From assembly GCA_021234155.1 (NCBI GenBank), contig JAJEKV010000131.1:1411288-1475287 (forward strand): a stretch of 64,000 nucleotides of DNA, read 5' to 3'. Positions 41,888 to 53,570 of the stretch are shown here, piece after piece. The notes beneath the pieces were generated by a model that saw only the letters and a program-made list of their open reading frames with translations, was not told where the DNA came from and did no database searches. The position numbers and the translations under genes are program-made. The stretch is from Isoetes taiwanensis (lineage: Eukaryota; Streptophyta; Lycopodiopsida; Isoetales; Isoetaceae). Each line of letters opens with the position of its first letter. The first letter of the stretch is position 1.

Positions 41888-41961
41888 GGGCCGGTAGCTC
41901 AGTGGTAGAGTACTTGGCTTGCAAGCAAGAGGTCCTGGGTTCGATCCCCAGCCTGTCCACC
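41888..41961 (+). tRNA. tRNA-Ala(TGC)-like sequence, probably a pseudogene or SINE head
   Basis: A cloverleaf can be drawn. Acceptor GGGCCGG pairs with CCTGTCC with one mismatch and one G-T. The D arm is GCTC-AGTGGTA-GAGT. The anticodon arm is CTTGG-CTTGCAA-GCAAG with one G-G mismatch and anticodon TGC. The T arm is CTGGG-TTCGATC-CCCAG. Discriminator A and then CC follow. A box and B box (GGTTCGATCCC) are good. No T-run terminator follows, and it sits inside a LINE endonuclease, so a retroposed tRNA or SINE remnant is more likely than a working gene. Confidence 0.6.
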
Positions 41962-42121
41962 CAATCATAGAAGGCTCATTTCTCAACACCCTCAATCTCA
42001 TGTAGTGCTTGCACATGTGCCAATACTACATCAACCACACTAGCCCCCCTTCCACCTAATCCAAGTGACGTGCATTTTTGTGTCCCATTAAACAAATGCA
42101 TCCCATTAAGCACTAACAGGC

Positions 42122-42433
42122 TTAGCCCACCGCACTAACAGGACTGCCTTGTGGTGTTACATACTTGTAAGTGTCATCAGTCACCCGGTCCCATTCTGCT
42201 AATTTAATTTCATCCTCTTCCATTCTCTCCATCCAGATAGGCTCTCCAAATGCACTGGTCATGTAGGCTTGTTTATCAGCAATTCTACCATTGAAGTCAC
42301 CCATAAAAATGATGTTGCCCTCTTCCAAGAGATCAAGCGCTGCTTGCTCCATGTGATGAAAGGGATCATCCCTATCCATGTCTGGCAGGTCGTAAGTAGG
42401 GGACTCCCTAGGTGGAAAATAGCATCCGAACAC
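42122..42433 (-). pseudogene. LINE endonuclease central segment
   Basis: An open segment with EGNIIFMGDFNGRIADKQAY, the GDFN motif of apurinic-type endonucleases that holds catalytic Asp and Asn. After a stop at 42122 coding resumes as LNGMHLFNGTQKCTSLGLGG and SVVDVVLAH, which normally precede the terminal SDH motif, and runs to about 41975. It joins upstream, after a frame break, to 42768-42505, which holds ICTWNINGLES and FFAETHEHEE. Confidence 0.7.
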
Positions 42434-43240
42434 AAAAGTGGGTTTTTGATGACTTGGTAATTCAATAACAATGAATTGCCGCTACATTTATCCCTTCTAA
42501 GCTTTTACCATTCCGTTAGAATTCTTCTCTTATTCCAAAACCTTTGTTTCTCCAACCCTTCTTGCCATTCAGAGTGAAACACTATATATCCCTCAATGTC
42601 TGGTAAACCGGATTCCTCATGTTCATGTGTCTCAGCAAAGAAAATAACATCCCAATGATTGAGAACATCTCCAACAGAGGCTATTTTTGTAGACTCCAAT
42701 CCGTTAATGTTCCACGTACAAATCCCGATGGTCTCAATTCCTATTCCCCGGTCTCCTTGATCCCGCACAACTACTTTCCCCTTCTTCCGAATGCCTTCTT
42801 TCCCGCTTGTCTTGCTTCTTTTCGTTTTTGGATCTCCAATTTGTGCTGTGCATATTGTATCTGTGTCATGTCTTCATTTATCCACACCCTCAGATCTTTT
42901 ACGTTCCTAAGGGACGGCTCTTTTTTCAAACCTTTGCTACTTTATGCTCTTTATTGTCAAATTTCACTATTATATTTACCCTTCCGTTTGGCTTTCCAAC
43001 CTCAGATGCTTCAACTACTCCGCTTTGGCTGATTCCCAAATGGTGTTCAAAGAATTCTATCATCCGTTCTTTAGTCCGCTCATCCTCCTTTTCCGTATTC
43101 CCCGCAATTCCGCTCATCCTCCTTTTCCCAGAGACATGTAGAAATCGAAATTCTCACTTTTACGAATGTTGTCGACCGACCGAACAAGAACTGCCACAGC
43201 TTTGTTGCCAAATAGCAAATTAAAATCCAAATCAGGTGAA

Positions 43241-43800
43241 TTTGTCGGCTTGATTAGATGCCCCGATGAGAACGATTTGCCAAGTGATCGCGAAATGTTT
43301 TTAAGAAGGTGAGATTCAGAGATGTTTTTGGCAAATTAAAAGCTAAAATCTGGTGAATTTATTGGCTTGAATAGACGCCCGATGAGAACAACCTGCATAC
43401 CAATGGCTTCGACTTGAATGGACTTGAATAGAGCTGCTTTGACTCACAAAACAGTCGGCCTAAATAGACCTGCTTCGACTTGCTTGATGAGTACGATTTG
43501 AAATCTGAGACCTAAGAATAATCTGAGCACCGCGAAACGAGAATAATCGAAATCGACCCAGAATCGACCAATTTCTGGAAAAAATTGCTTGAAATGACCT
43601 GTTTAAAAGAAACCATTAAAAGGGATGATCTGAGAAATGGACCCGCCGCGCGAATCCGACCTGCTTTGAAGCCCCTGGAATCGACCCCGCTTTTGAATTT
43701 GACCCGCTAAATCCAACCTGCTTTGAAGCTTGAAGAACCGCTTTGAAGCTTGAAGAACCGTCGAATCCAACCTACTTCTCATATTTGTGTTTGTTGATGC
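43241..43800. repeat. Degenerate short repeats upstream of the LINE ORF1
   Basis: Recurring GATGAGAACGATTTG/GATGAGAACAACCTG and CGACTTG(A/C) blocks pass, at 43640-43780, into repeated CCTGCTTTGAAGC and TTTGAAGCTTGAAGAACCG units, including a direct duplicate at about 43730 and 43750. This may be the 5' region of the LINE on the minus strand. No gene. Confidence 0.5.
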
Positions 43801-46800
43801 GCCTATTGCCGTTCTAGTTCCGACGGATGCGATTACAATTCTCAAGCCAGCTCTACACTTCCTCTTTTTCTTTTTTTACGGCTTATACCTTGGATTATGG
43901 CAAAGGAGGCAAATGATTGGTTATGATCTGTTGTCTTATTTTGTGGCAGGGGATTTCCCAGGAAGAAAATAAGACTTTGAGTTTATGGAATTGATTTAAG
44001 ACATGTCCTAAACGTTTTAGTGGAAAACTTATAGTGTCACATTTACTTATTTGGCCCAATCATATTGAGGTAAATTTAAGATATCTATGTCATGGAAAAA
44101 GGGCCTTAGAGTTGTAAAGTCTAGTATAGCAATTGTTGCCAAAAATTAGCAACATATCCTTATGCATTAACCGGACAAACAAGGAAGAGCATATGTACAT
44201 AAGCAACCCAAGAATGCGGAATGACATAATAAGCAATAATGAATTTGGGCCTAAGGAACTAAAGATAAGCATAGATTTGTAAGCAATTCACTTCAGAAGA
44301 GAAGAAAGAGTGAATAATGCTTAATTGGTCTTTTTCAACAATCAATTACACTAAGACTTTGACTCACTAGAGGCAGTAATGGGAATTCTAGAATAATGGG
44401 GTGCAAGTCTAATCACCAGAACAAAGTGGGAGTAAATTACTATTTCAATGTGGAAAAAATTATCTTTTATGGCTAGCAGTATTTCAAATCTAAGTTCCAT
44501 TTGGCCATATGGAAGAGGTGGAATACCCTCGTCTTTCATGAGGATCACGAGGAACACAACATAGTTGGGAAGACACAAAATGTTCAAACTAATATTTTTG
44601 AGTGAAGAAGCAAAACAAAGATAAAGTGATGGGGCACCTACCTAAAATTGCACTAGCTTATAGCAGATGGCAGAATAAGTTGATGCGATGTACTGTGGCT
44701 ATAGCGGCATTAAAGTATTTATATTGGCATTAAAGTGTGGCTATAGTGGCATCACTTTGTAGCTGAAGATATGTCTTCAGACCAACTATGTGAAATGATT
44801 CAAATAAAACTGAAAGAGAAACATATTTGTGTTCGACATATTAATGAATAAACCAAATTCCAGAGTCAATTCCAGAGTCTTTAGAAAAATCTCATGTTTA
44901 TAAGGTACTTGTAAAATTGTCCATACTATTCATTGTTCTTTCACTGTTTTTATCTATTTAGATTCTTCTAAAAATATATTTGAAATTTTAATATTTAAAT
45001 TTTCAAGTATTTCTGAGTGTTAACTTAAAATCCTCATTTAGCAAAGATACTTGTCAAATAAACAAGTTAAATTCTAACAATATTATAAAACTTAATTACC
45101 ATTCAAAAATTCATAATTTGATAACTAGTAGTTAGATAATGAAATAAACTATAAATTGTACATTATAAGCTATTTTATGTGCCTGACATGTTAAGCATAA
45201 AAGTATATATAAAATATACAAAATTAACATCTTAGAGTGGGTCGTAAGATTATAAGTAGCTCAAGTTTAAAAGAATACATGAAAGCCAACCATAAGCTAT
45301 CTTTTTAAGACTGATCACTTTAAAAAGATATAAAAGTATACAATAGCTCAAGTTTAAAAGAATACATGAAAGCCAACCATAAGCTATCTTTTTATCTAAA
45401 CGCATCAACTTCAAATTTGATTGATTGCTAAATACACATATAGTCAATGTTGATCAACAATTTATGTTTACACTCAGGATTTTCTTCATTCTTTTCTTTT
45501 TCAATTGAACAATGATTGAGATAGCATCTTGCATATCAATGAATGAACTTCTTAGACGAAGTCACATCCATACTATCTATTGTATTTATATGGATCACTT
45601 TGAAAAAGAGTTTCAAATTTAAGATTTCTTGTTAAAAACACATTTAATTATTTTGATGCTTAACAATACGTATTTTAAAGATTTGTTTCATTTAATTTCC
45701 TATAATTGAATAAGGAACGAGACAATATATCGTGTCGATATGCCATAGTGTTACCAATGAATGAACTTTGTAAATAAAATCATAAGCATACTCTCTAGTT
45801 TTAATACATACACCATCTTAGTGCATTTGTACAATCACAATAACGCAAACAAAGCAATAGTTTTCACTTTTAGTTCCTAAATATTGTTGAGTTAAAGTAC
45901 TTGCTTAGTTTAACATGATCATTTGCTTGATTTACTTCAAATACATTTGAATATAAAGAATATTTCACTTTTTCTTTTCTTTTCTTTTCTTTAATTACGT
46001 GTTTTATGATGTTTTTAGTAGTATTGTAAGATTTTCACGACAGTGACATTTCAAAGAACTATAGTTTTCAGAAAAGAATAAAGAGTATCCTTGATATATA
46101 GATGGCCTCCTCATATCGTTGCAATTGATTTGTCATCTCTCAATCATCACAGTTAGGTCAGCTGCTTCACCTACTAGCAATTTTTGCCATTATGGGCTCA
46201 AGGCTAATGTATTATATATATTAGAAGCTGAGACTTCGAAGCTAGACAAGGCTTGTTATTTTTTCTCTTATTTCAAATCTTTACTTCAGCGAGATCCTGG
46301 TAGTATTTCATTTTTTCTTATCAAGGGATTCTCGTTTTGGCATTGATATCTCTCTTGTTTTCTTTTCTGTTCCTTATTTCTTAGTTCTTTTGTAAAATCC
46401 TACATGGCGCTTTCAGGGGTCCTCGTAGAGGGCCATCTTGTGGGCTGCCCAGAACTCAGCCCAGACTCCAAACAATGGTAAGAAAATATGCGTGTAAACG
46501 AGCCAATAAATCACAGATTGTGCCTTCTCATAGTGAATTAAGAAGATGCAAATTAAAATAAATCATCGCATCAAAATTGAAAATTGTTGTTTGTAATTTA
46601 TTGCCCATACCTACATAGCTTACATTACTTGTATAATTTATGCGATCTAGTGGTCACAACTTGTGCAATTATAGTACAATCTTGTGGTGTCTAATAGTCT
46701 ATAATAATAATATATTTTACATCATATTCAGAGTAGAAAATTATCATATGCTTACACATGGGTACATGTACCTTTTGATTTGACTTTGTATGATACCTTA

Positions 46801-47365
46801 CACATGTTGCCAAACTATGTTTGAGTCAAAACTGAAAGGCTTGATTTCCAGCTAGGACATGCAATTAACACGCAAAGGTTCAAATATGTATAACATCGAA
46901 ATCAATTATCATGCATTGCATATGTAATAGGCTCTATGCTGCATAATGGTTTCTCATATCACGCATGCTTCAGCTCTAATATTCTCAAGCTCATTCTGTA
47001 TGAGGTATCTATACAAACAAGTTCATCGCAAAATGTATGGTCACTCTTCATCATGCCATGTGGCACATTTTTTAAGTACTATGCCGGCACTCTTGGCATA
47101 ACTTAAGGCCAGCTAAAGCTAGTCAAGACATTCCAACATATCATATGGCATGATACGGTTCACTTCGCACCCAACATTTTACGTGGAAGGGTTATACAAA
47201 CGTGTATCACGCTTTAAAGGTCATAATGACCTGCCAAGGAGGACTCACGCCAAGGGGTCATGACGTCCTCATGTTGAGGTATCCCTTTGTCTTTTCTTGC
47301 ATATTGCTAGAGACTTTGTGGCAGGGGCAGACCCTGCTATACCCTTGTTACAAGGTTCCTTTCCC
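43800..47365. other. Long AT-rich stretch without genes
   Basis: No frame with a recognisable motif on either strand. It contains an almost exact direct repeat of about 51 bp (45257-45307 and 45344-45394, period 87 bp, core GAATACATGAAAGCCAACCA) and a short (TTTTC)n run at about 45971-45990. Confidence 0.6.
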
Positions 47366-47370
47366 ATATT

Positions 47371-47830
47371 TCAGAATAGCCCTATAGCTTTGGCCACAAA
47401 ACTAACACTCTTCATCACTAAAAGACATTTGGGGTCTCTAGTGGAGAAAAATGTGGGCAAAACGTTTTTTGGAGGAAAACCTTCAACATGAGGAGCTTGT
47501 TCAGCATGGCTATGGTCTTTGCCAGAATAAACAGCAATTAGTTCATTTCTTGCCACAAGTATAGCAGAAGTAGAAAGTCCAACTGTTGTGTAAGCCGAGT
47601 TTCCAAATCCTGTAGTTGTTTATTCTGTTCAATAATTGTGTGGTGAAGTTTGTTGGCAATCCACATGGCATGATTAGCCTAAACTTGAGTGCTGCCAATT
47701 CAACATCCACATGTATCTGTTATGCAATTTCTTAGAGTTGGATCTCAAGGCCTGTGATGCTAGCATGAGCATTGATCTGCGTAGCTTCTAAGTGTGAAAT
47801 GCACGTCTAATGCATGACATTGGCATGTCA
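47371..47830 (-). pseudogene. Coding-like remnant with coiled-coil character
   Basis: On the minus strand, from about 47790, one can read SITGLEIQL, then QIHVDVELAALK, and in a shifted frame ANHAMWIANKLHHTIIEQNK with QLQDLETRLTQQLDFL, then another frame, VARNELIAVYSGKDHSHAEQ, which runs to 47371. Repeated frame changes and stops at Gln-like positions suggest a decayed coiled-coil protein. I do not recognise the family. It lies close to the MITE and to coding remnants at 48.9-49.7 kb, so it may belong to another old transposon. Confidence 0.4.
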
Positions 47831-47887
47831 AGTTCTGCCTAGGCCAAGATACTGGCCGCAATATTGTCCAAAACATTGTGCATACGC

Positions 47888-48237
47888 ACAATATGTATGC
47901 ATGGGTAAAAGCATGCTACGGTGTACCACTTTTGGAACCCTCAAAAGTACCTACACTGGGTACTTTTAAAACTGGTACTTTCTGTTTTTTCTTTCCATTA
48001 AAATCAATCAAAATTTTTTGAATTCAAGGTTACTAACATATCAATCTATAGTACTAAAGGATAATAATACTATTAGAGACTAAAATAAATGAACTAACTG
48101 TCAAACTTATTATTTATTGCGGCGTTTATGCAAGTTCCCAGTACCCAGCGATGGGTACTTTTCTGGGTAGTTTCGCACTCCCTAAAAAGTACTTTAGATG
48201 GTACACCCTAGCATGCTTTCACCCGCATACATTTTGT
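47888..48237. mobile_element. 350-bp MITE with terminal inverted repeats
   Basis: The left end reads ACAATATGTATGCATGGGTA then AAAGCATGCTACGGTGTACC. The right end, on the minus strand, reads ACAAAATGTATGCGGGTGAA then AGCATGCTAGGGTGTACC. Similarity extends inwards to the GTACTTTT-type blocks. There is no coding capacity. The end block GGGTAAAAGCATGC..GGTGTACC resembles the GGTAAAAGCACGC.GTGGTGT ends of the 18-kb candidate at 19173-37501. No clear target duplication was found. Confidence 0.75.
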
Positions 48238-48925
48238 AGAAGTATATATAAACATATTTTATATTTTTATTAGCACACTAGAACTACCAAGCTTACAACC
48301 TTTCTTGCAATTTTAGCCTATCCACGTATCAATTCCAAATCTATAAAATACATATGCATACGCTCGTTATATTTATTTATTTTTAATTGGTGTGTCTGAA
48401 GGGTTCTAAATTACTCAAACATTCAACTATAAAATGTTAGAAGGTCAAATTATTAGAACAAATAGGCATGAAGTACACTTAAAATATGAGATTATAAGTT
48501 CGTAATAGAAATTGTTATCTTCATTTAGCATTGCAATTGATTTTTAGTAGTTAGCCATCGTCCTCATCCACGCTTAGTATCCACTTGAATCCATCAATGA
48601 AGATTTTGGTTCGTCATCCTTCTCATCCTTTACAGGTCATCGTGATGGATGGAGTAGGCTCAAAGGTTGTGGAAATCATTATCAAAGATGCATGCTATAG
48701 TGCAACATGAGACCATTCTAAGACCACACTTGGCTAGCAAGACATGCGAGATGATGGGGCGCGATACCCTAGGTGATGAGGGGCTATTGCATGCGAGAGG
48801 TTCCAATTCGGAAAGCTACTTTTAAGGTCTCTATTTATCCTGGCGTCTATACTGATGTTCATGCTATGGCTAGTACTATAACCAACCAGCAACTTGCAAT
48901 TGCAAACATTGTAACCAGATAACAC
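48238..48925. other. No gene seen
   Basis: AT-rich flank of the MITE. A possible short coding-like stretch at about 48640-48700 is too weak to call. Confidence 0.4.
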
Positions 48926-48929
48926 CTTG

Positions 48930-49686
48930 ATGAGACAAAAGGCCTCAATTAGGAGACAGCCTTGGAGATATGCATAGAGGATGATATCCCTGATCATAAA
49001 CCCCTTTCAGATGCAATAGGAAGAAAAAGAAGCGTAAGCAACCGAAGATTTGGTCCAGGTGCTATTGCTAAGGTGCTGCATGAGCATTCTATCTCTGACA
49101 TGTTCGAAGAGGGAAAAAACCAGAGTGAAAGATTGCCAGTTTCAATACATATAGAGGGAGATATGTCCCTAATGCAATCTGTTATAATCCGGATAGATGA
49201 TATGGAAGTCTTACCTCAACTAAGAGGTAAGTATTTTGCCTTTTTCCACTAAAATTGTTCTTGTTTCAACGCATTACATAGTGCAACGTTAGTCAGCTTG
49301 TTGAAATCAATTGGTGGCCTAAGGGCACCATTGCTATGTTGGAATTTGGGTGGGAATGGAAATCTGTTTTTTGGGATTTTTGTCTTGGGAAACTTAAAGC
49401 TAGGAATGCTTTTGATCTATGGCATTATAGCTACATGGTATTTGGGAATGCAGCAGTACATCCCGTGGTTGAGAAAAATGAATGTAATAGAGGCTTAGGA
49501 GCTAAAATTCTTTCATGTAGGTAGTTTGAAAGATTCATATAGCAGCAACAGGCTTGTCTCTCTTGGCTAAAGAAAGAAGAGGACCTTAAGAGATATCTTT
49601 GTGAGAAATGCAATATGGACATAATGGCTGTAAAAAGGAAGAAAGGACAAACAAAAGAATGGTTGTTAAGGTTATGTACTGAATGA
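48930..49686 (+). pseudogene. Two coding-like exons of an unidentified gene
   Basis: The first stretch (about 48930-49227) reads LEICIEDDIPDHKPLSDAIG and further to IRIDDMEVLPQLRG, where it meets a good donor-like GTAAGT. The second (about 49285-49520) reads QLVEINWWPKGTIAMLEFGW and on to NRGLGAKILS. After two stops the same frame continues as SWLKKEEDLKRYLCEKCNMD and a basic end with a stop at about 49684. Composition is protein-like but I recognise no domain. It could be a host gene fragment or an old transposon gene. Confidence 0.4.
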
Positions 49687-49917
49687 TAATGATAACGATA
49701 ATGTAATTGTGCAATGTTGAGAAACTACAAGATGTCTCCAATAATAGATGTTACATTTTGGTGTCCTTTATGTGCCTATAAATCTATTTTCATTTGTATG
49801 CAACGGATCTGGATTGAAACATTGGTGCACTAAAACCTTGAAATTGTATGGGCTCTATCTTATTCCCTCCATAAGCTACTTGCTCCAAGCTTTTGTACCT
49901 CCTTATATCTCCATGAT

Positions 49918-49939
49918 GAATAGAATAGAATAGAATAGC
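49918..49939. repeat. (AATAG)n pentamer repeat
   Basis: Four units, matching those at 38941-38965; on the minus strand it is a (TTCTA)n tail like that ending the LINE at 52397. Confidence 0.7.
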
Positions 49940-49989
49940 ATCAATTGTGGATGTACCATAATGGGGATGGTATAATTGTGGAAGTAAGG

Positions 49990-52419
49990 GTTAAAAATAC
50001 ATAAGGTTACTAAAGAAGAAAAGATACAATAACACCTTTCAAAGACAATGGTACATGGGAAAACTGGCCGAGAAAACACCCAAGATTCGGAAAGGATTCA
50101 AAACAAAGGAGGGGGGTAGCAATGTAAAAGCAAGGGGACGAACAAGATGACATTGGAACCGAGGGATGGGAGACATATCCGACAAATTATATAAGATGGG
50201 GCGCCACCGGTACCAATACCAATACAAAGATGACCCGGACAAACCATGCTTCAATATGTTGGAAGTAATGCTAGCCCTAAACAAAATGGCTAATCACAAA
50301 GCACCAGATTTATACCGGCCGACCGTGGAATTGCTGAAATGCTTGGTACGTAAAATAGCGGGCAATTAATAAATGCACATTTTAACGGCATCATACATAC
50401 ACAAAATTCCCAGCACGGATGGACATACAACAAAGTCATACCCCTACATAAAAGGCGAGGAATAGAAAAGATCCAGGGAACTATAGGACGATAATGGTAA
50501 GCCTCGATTTTCGCGAAAATGGTTTGGAAAGGTACCGGATAACAAACTAAAGAAATGGGCGAGAGGAAGGAAATGTGAGAGCGCAAAAGGCGGTGGGGTT
50601 CGCACCGCAGCACTCAACCACGAATCATCTCGTGACCCTTCGGATACTAATAGAGCGAACAAAGCGCATGGAAAGAAAATAATCTGCTTTGCTTTGTAGA
50701 TTTGAAAAGCGTTCGGATCTGATCCAGAGAGAAGCCGCTAAAAAGACTAATGGATATGCAAGCCCCGAGAAGCATGGTAGGATCGATCGCAAAGACCGTA
50801 CCACAAGGTGTATGCAAAGATGGAACAGAAGGACAGCCCGATAATATGTGACACGTGTGTGAAGCGGGGATGCCCGTTATCCCCAAACTCGTTTGGAATA
50901 TACATAGATGCACTACAAGGGATACATAACGGATCAACAAGGGGACGAAAGTATGCCCCCACACCGAGACACTAAGGTACCAATAATGCTATATCACGAC
51001 GATCTTGGTATGATGGCAACAAAAACAAAGGAATGCATGTTTGCTCAAAAATTCGAACAATTTTGTGAAGATACAGGGCTAACAAAGGAACCTAGCAAAA
51101 ACAAAGATAGTGATCTTTGGACACAGTGGAACAGAGCATAAACCTTTTCAGATATAAAGAGAAGGAGATAGAGGAAGCAAATGTAATCTGAGATATCTAG
51201 GTTATGATGCACATGGCACGGAAGTGGGCCAAAGGAGCTAACGCCGATTCCAATCAGCTATAGGAAGTTACTTTAACATGAAAACTTCAGTAATAAGTCG
51301 AATAACCGATTGGGACATCAAATGCTACCTATTTAGTGCAAATGTAGCCACCACCTATGCGGAATGGAGCGTAAGCATGGGGGCCAATGTAAAGAAAACC
51401 GGGAAAAGCAGAAGGAATTTTAGACAATGGCACGCATGTGAATTCAGGGGTAAGGACAAACACGCCATCGACAATCATGGTCCTCAAAAGCAGGGCAAAG
51501 GCCAATGGAAGTGAGAGCATGGGAGAGAACCATAAGATACCGGCCGTAGACAACGCTGAGACATCCAAGGGAAACGCCCAAAGATTGCAATCACCGAATC
51601 AACAAAGTCACACATCCTTGAAGGCACCGGATGGTTCGGAGAGGTGGCAACATGGACCAGGGAAGATGGGGCCGAACCCAGTAACCCGATAGAAGAAGAG
51701 CGGTGGAATGAGGATTGGACGAGACATAGCGACGAGAGCATGGTCTGCAGAGACATACTGAGGACCCAAGACGGGACCGCTCGCACAAGTTTTAATCCGC
51801 ACCAACAGATGGGACACCACCAAAATTTCGATAACATATTGGGGAAGAAATGTAGGGACATACCGGGTCGATTCAGATGGGAAGCCACGATCTAAGAATC
51901 GAAAAGGACAGATGGAGAGGGATAGACAAGGAGGATAGGATATGCGTAATATGTGACGGGGGGAATAGAGGATGAAAACCATATGATTAACGACCGCCCG
52001 ATCTATGGGGACATCGAGGACGATATGGAAATATAAAGTGGGGAAACAATCCACGGGATGATGAAGATGACTAATCGTTACGGGATCCGGCGGATGCGAT
52101 CCAAAGAATGATGACCGCATACGAGAGAGGTACACAAAGAAAAGAGGGCTTGTAATATGATCTGCATAAATACGGGTCATATAGCCCCACCAAATTGCTC
52201 ACTAAAAGCCGATTGATAACGACGCATCACCGCACGCGGCCAAGAAGCCGAGGTAAAAGCGGAGGTCTTTGTATTAAAGGAAAAAAAGTCACCTTCCAAA
52301 AAGGCTACATTAAAAACAAATGATGTGCTAGTAGCACCCTTGTAGGAGCTCGCCCATGCTACACAAGTCCGGGGGCCTTACGGCACAAAGGACATAAATG
52401 TATTCTATTCTATTCTATT
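49990..52419 (+). pseudogene. Decayed LINE (RT to 3' tail)
   Basis: Recognisable pieces are MLALNKMANHKAPD (about 50250, the RT segment before DG), the RNYRTIMVS-like block after a frame change (about 50480), IICFVDL near 50685, VPIMLYHDDLGMMATKTKEC at about 50970 (the catalytic motif, here YHDD instead of YADD), and scattered RT/C-terminal pieces to about 51890. Stops and frameshifts are dense. It belongs to the same broad lineage as the LINE at 40804-43240 and ends in (TTCTA)n at 52397-52419. Confidence 0.65.
52397..52419 (+). repeat. (TTCTA)n tail of LINE
   Basis: Four to five pentamers closing the LINE body. The pentameric tail differs from the poly(A) tails of the L1-type copies further right. 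Confidence 0.75.
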
Positions 52420-52429
52420 CTAAAATATT

Positions 52430-53570
52430 GCTGAAATAGCACATCAATATGTGTTGATTAGGGGGGAATGGGGTGGGACAAAATTTAGTCTAAACAATGG
52501 GGCCAAAGTGCTAAAATGGGTGAATAAGTGGTATGGAAACTCTAAAGTATTATAAGACATATGGGTAAACGTAAATGTAAGGCTGGTTGGTTTGGTCATT
52601 AAAGAAAAATTTGTTCATATTAGGTCCAACGGATGCCAAAAAATTACTACTCCTTAGCAATAAGGGCAAATAATATATGTGATGGATTACAAATGTAATG
52701 AAGTGGGTTGGGGCTAGCCTAGCAAACTGGCCGACCAACTCTTCACCCTTATGCATGATCAAGTGCAGTTGTACTAAAATGGAAGGCGGGTTATGGGGTA
52801 AACTTAAAAGATACTCTATAAAAAAAGGTTGTTGTGTGTGGGTGGGTGTTTGGGGGGGGCATGTTAGAAGGGCAAGGTCATCCCCACACTAGTTGGAGAC
52901 GTACCAAGGGATTACTACTAATTCAAAAACCTAGATTTGCTAGAAATGGGTATTTGATTACTCTTGGCCTAGGTGATAGACCTAAAAATATCGTGAGAGG
53001 CACTCTTTGGGATTTGTGTTGTGGGTTCAGAGAAGTATCTCCAATCATTAATATAAACAAGAGGAATGATGGAAAAAATAACTTATATGGGCGGGTCCTT
53101 TGCCGAACAAAGGGACAAGAAAGATGTCGGGGAGGGGAGTCATAACGGTCCCCAACCACAAGACATTAATACCTATAAAGCTATAAAATGAAGAGCATGA
53201 TGTTTACTGGTATAGTTTGTTGTTCTAGAAAGGGGGGCCTCTGAATGAGGAGACTGTAAACATTGTACAATATGAAGATTATATCGTGGAATCTTCGAGG
53301 TATTAAGGGAGCTCTGAAGAGAGCTAGAGTTTGGTCAGCTATACAATCTATGAATGCAGATATTATACTCGTAGAGGAATATAGGCTTCCAGATTTTGAG
53401 GCTAGATCATTAGGTGGCTGGGTGGGTAGTCAATATTCTTCTCTCATCTATGCAGCTAGAGGCACCAAAGGGGGGTACAAGAATTATTTGGAAAGGGTTA
53501 TTATTACTCTTCAATATGTGGGGACAGATGGGAGATGCCATGCACCCAATATGAGAACACCAAATTGAAC
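52430..53570 (+). pseudogene. Outer L1-type LINE (A), 5' part: ORF1 end and endonuclease start
   Basis: The ORF1 end (about 52834-53145) is basic and frame-broken. ORF2 starts at ATG 53272 with MKIISWNLRGIKGALKRARV and NADIILVEE, the first endonuclease motifs with catalytic Asn and Glu. The reading reaches TLQYVGTDGR and is interrupted at about 53570 by a second LINE. The continuation (NGIQWGLINIYAT) is found at 59273 on the far side. The N-terminal endonuclease has one frame break after AARGTKGG. Confidence 0.75.

Larger units (their letters stand above)
40804..43240 (-). mobile_element. LINE fragment: ORF1 end, endonuclease, partial RT
   Basis: Reading right to left: the ORF1 RRM-like/C-terminal domain (about 43230-42790), the endonuclease (42768 to about 41980, with one frame break near 42450), a tRNA-like insertion, then the end of the endonuclease and first third of the RT (41886-40804). 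The element stops inside the RT, before the YADD motif. The endonuclease start and ORF1 style match the LINE at 12240-14600. Confidence 0.75.

Noticed and set aside
51484-52180. Minus-strand ORFs of 134 and 190 codons
   Set aside because: They overlap the decayed plus-strand LINE 3' end and show no motif; likely chance frames.
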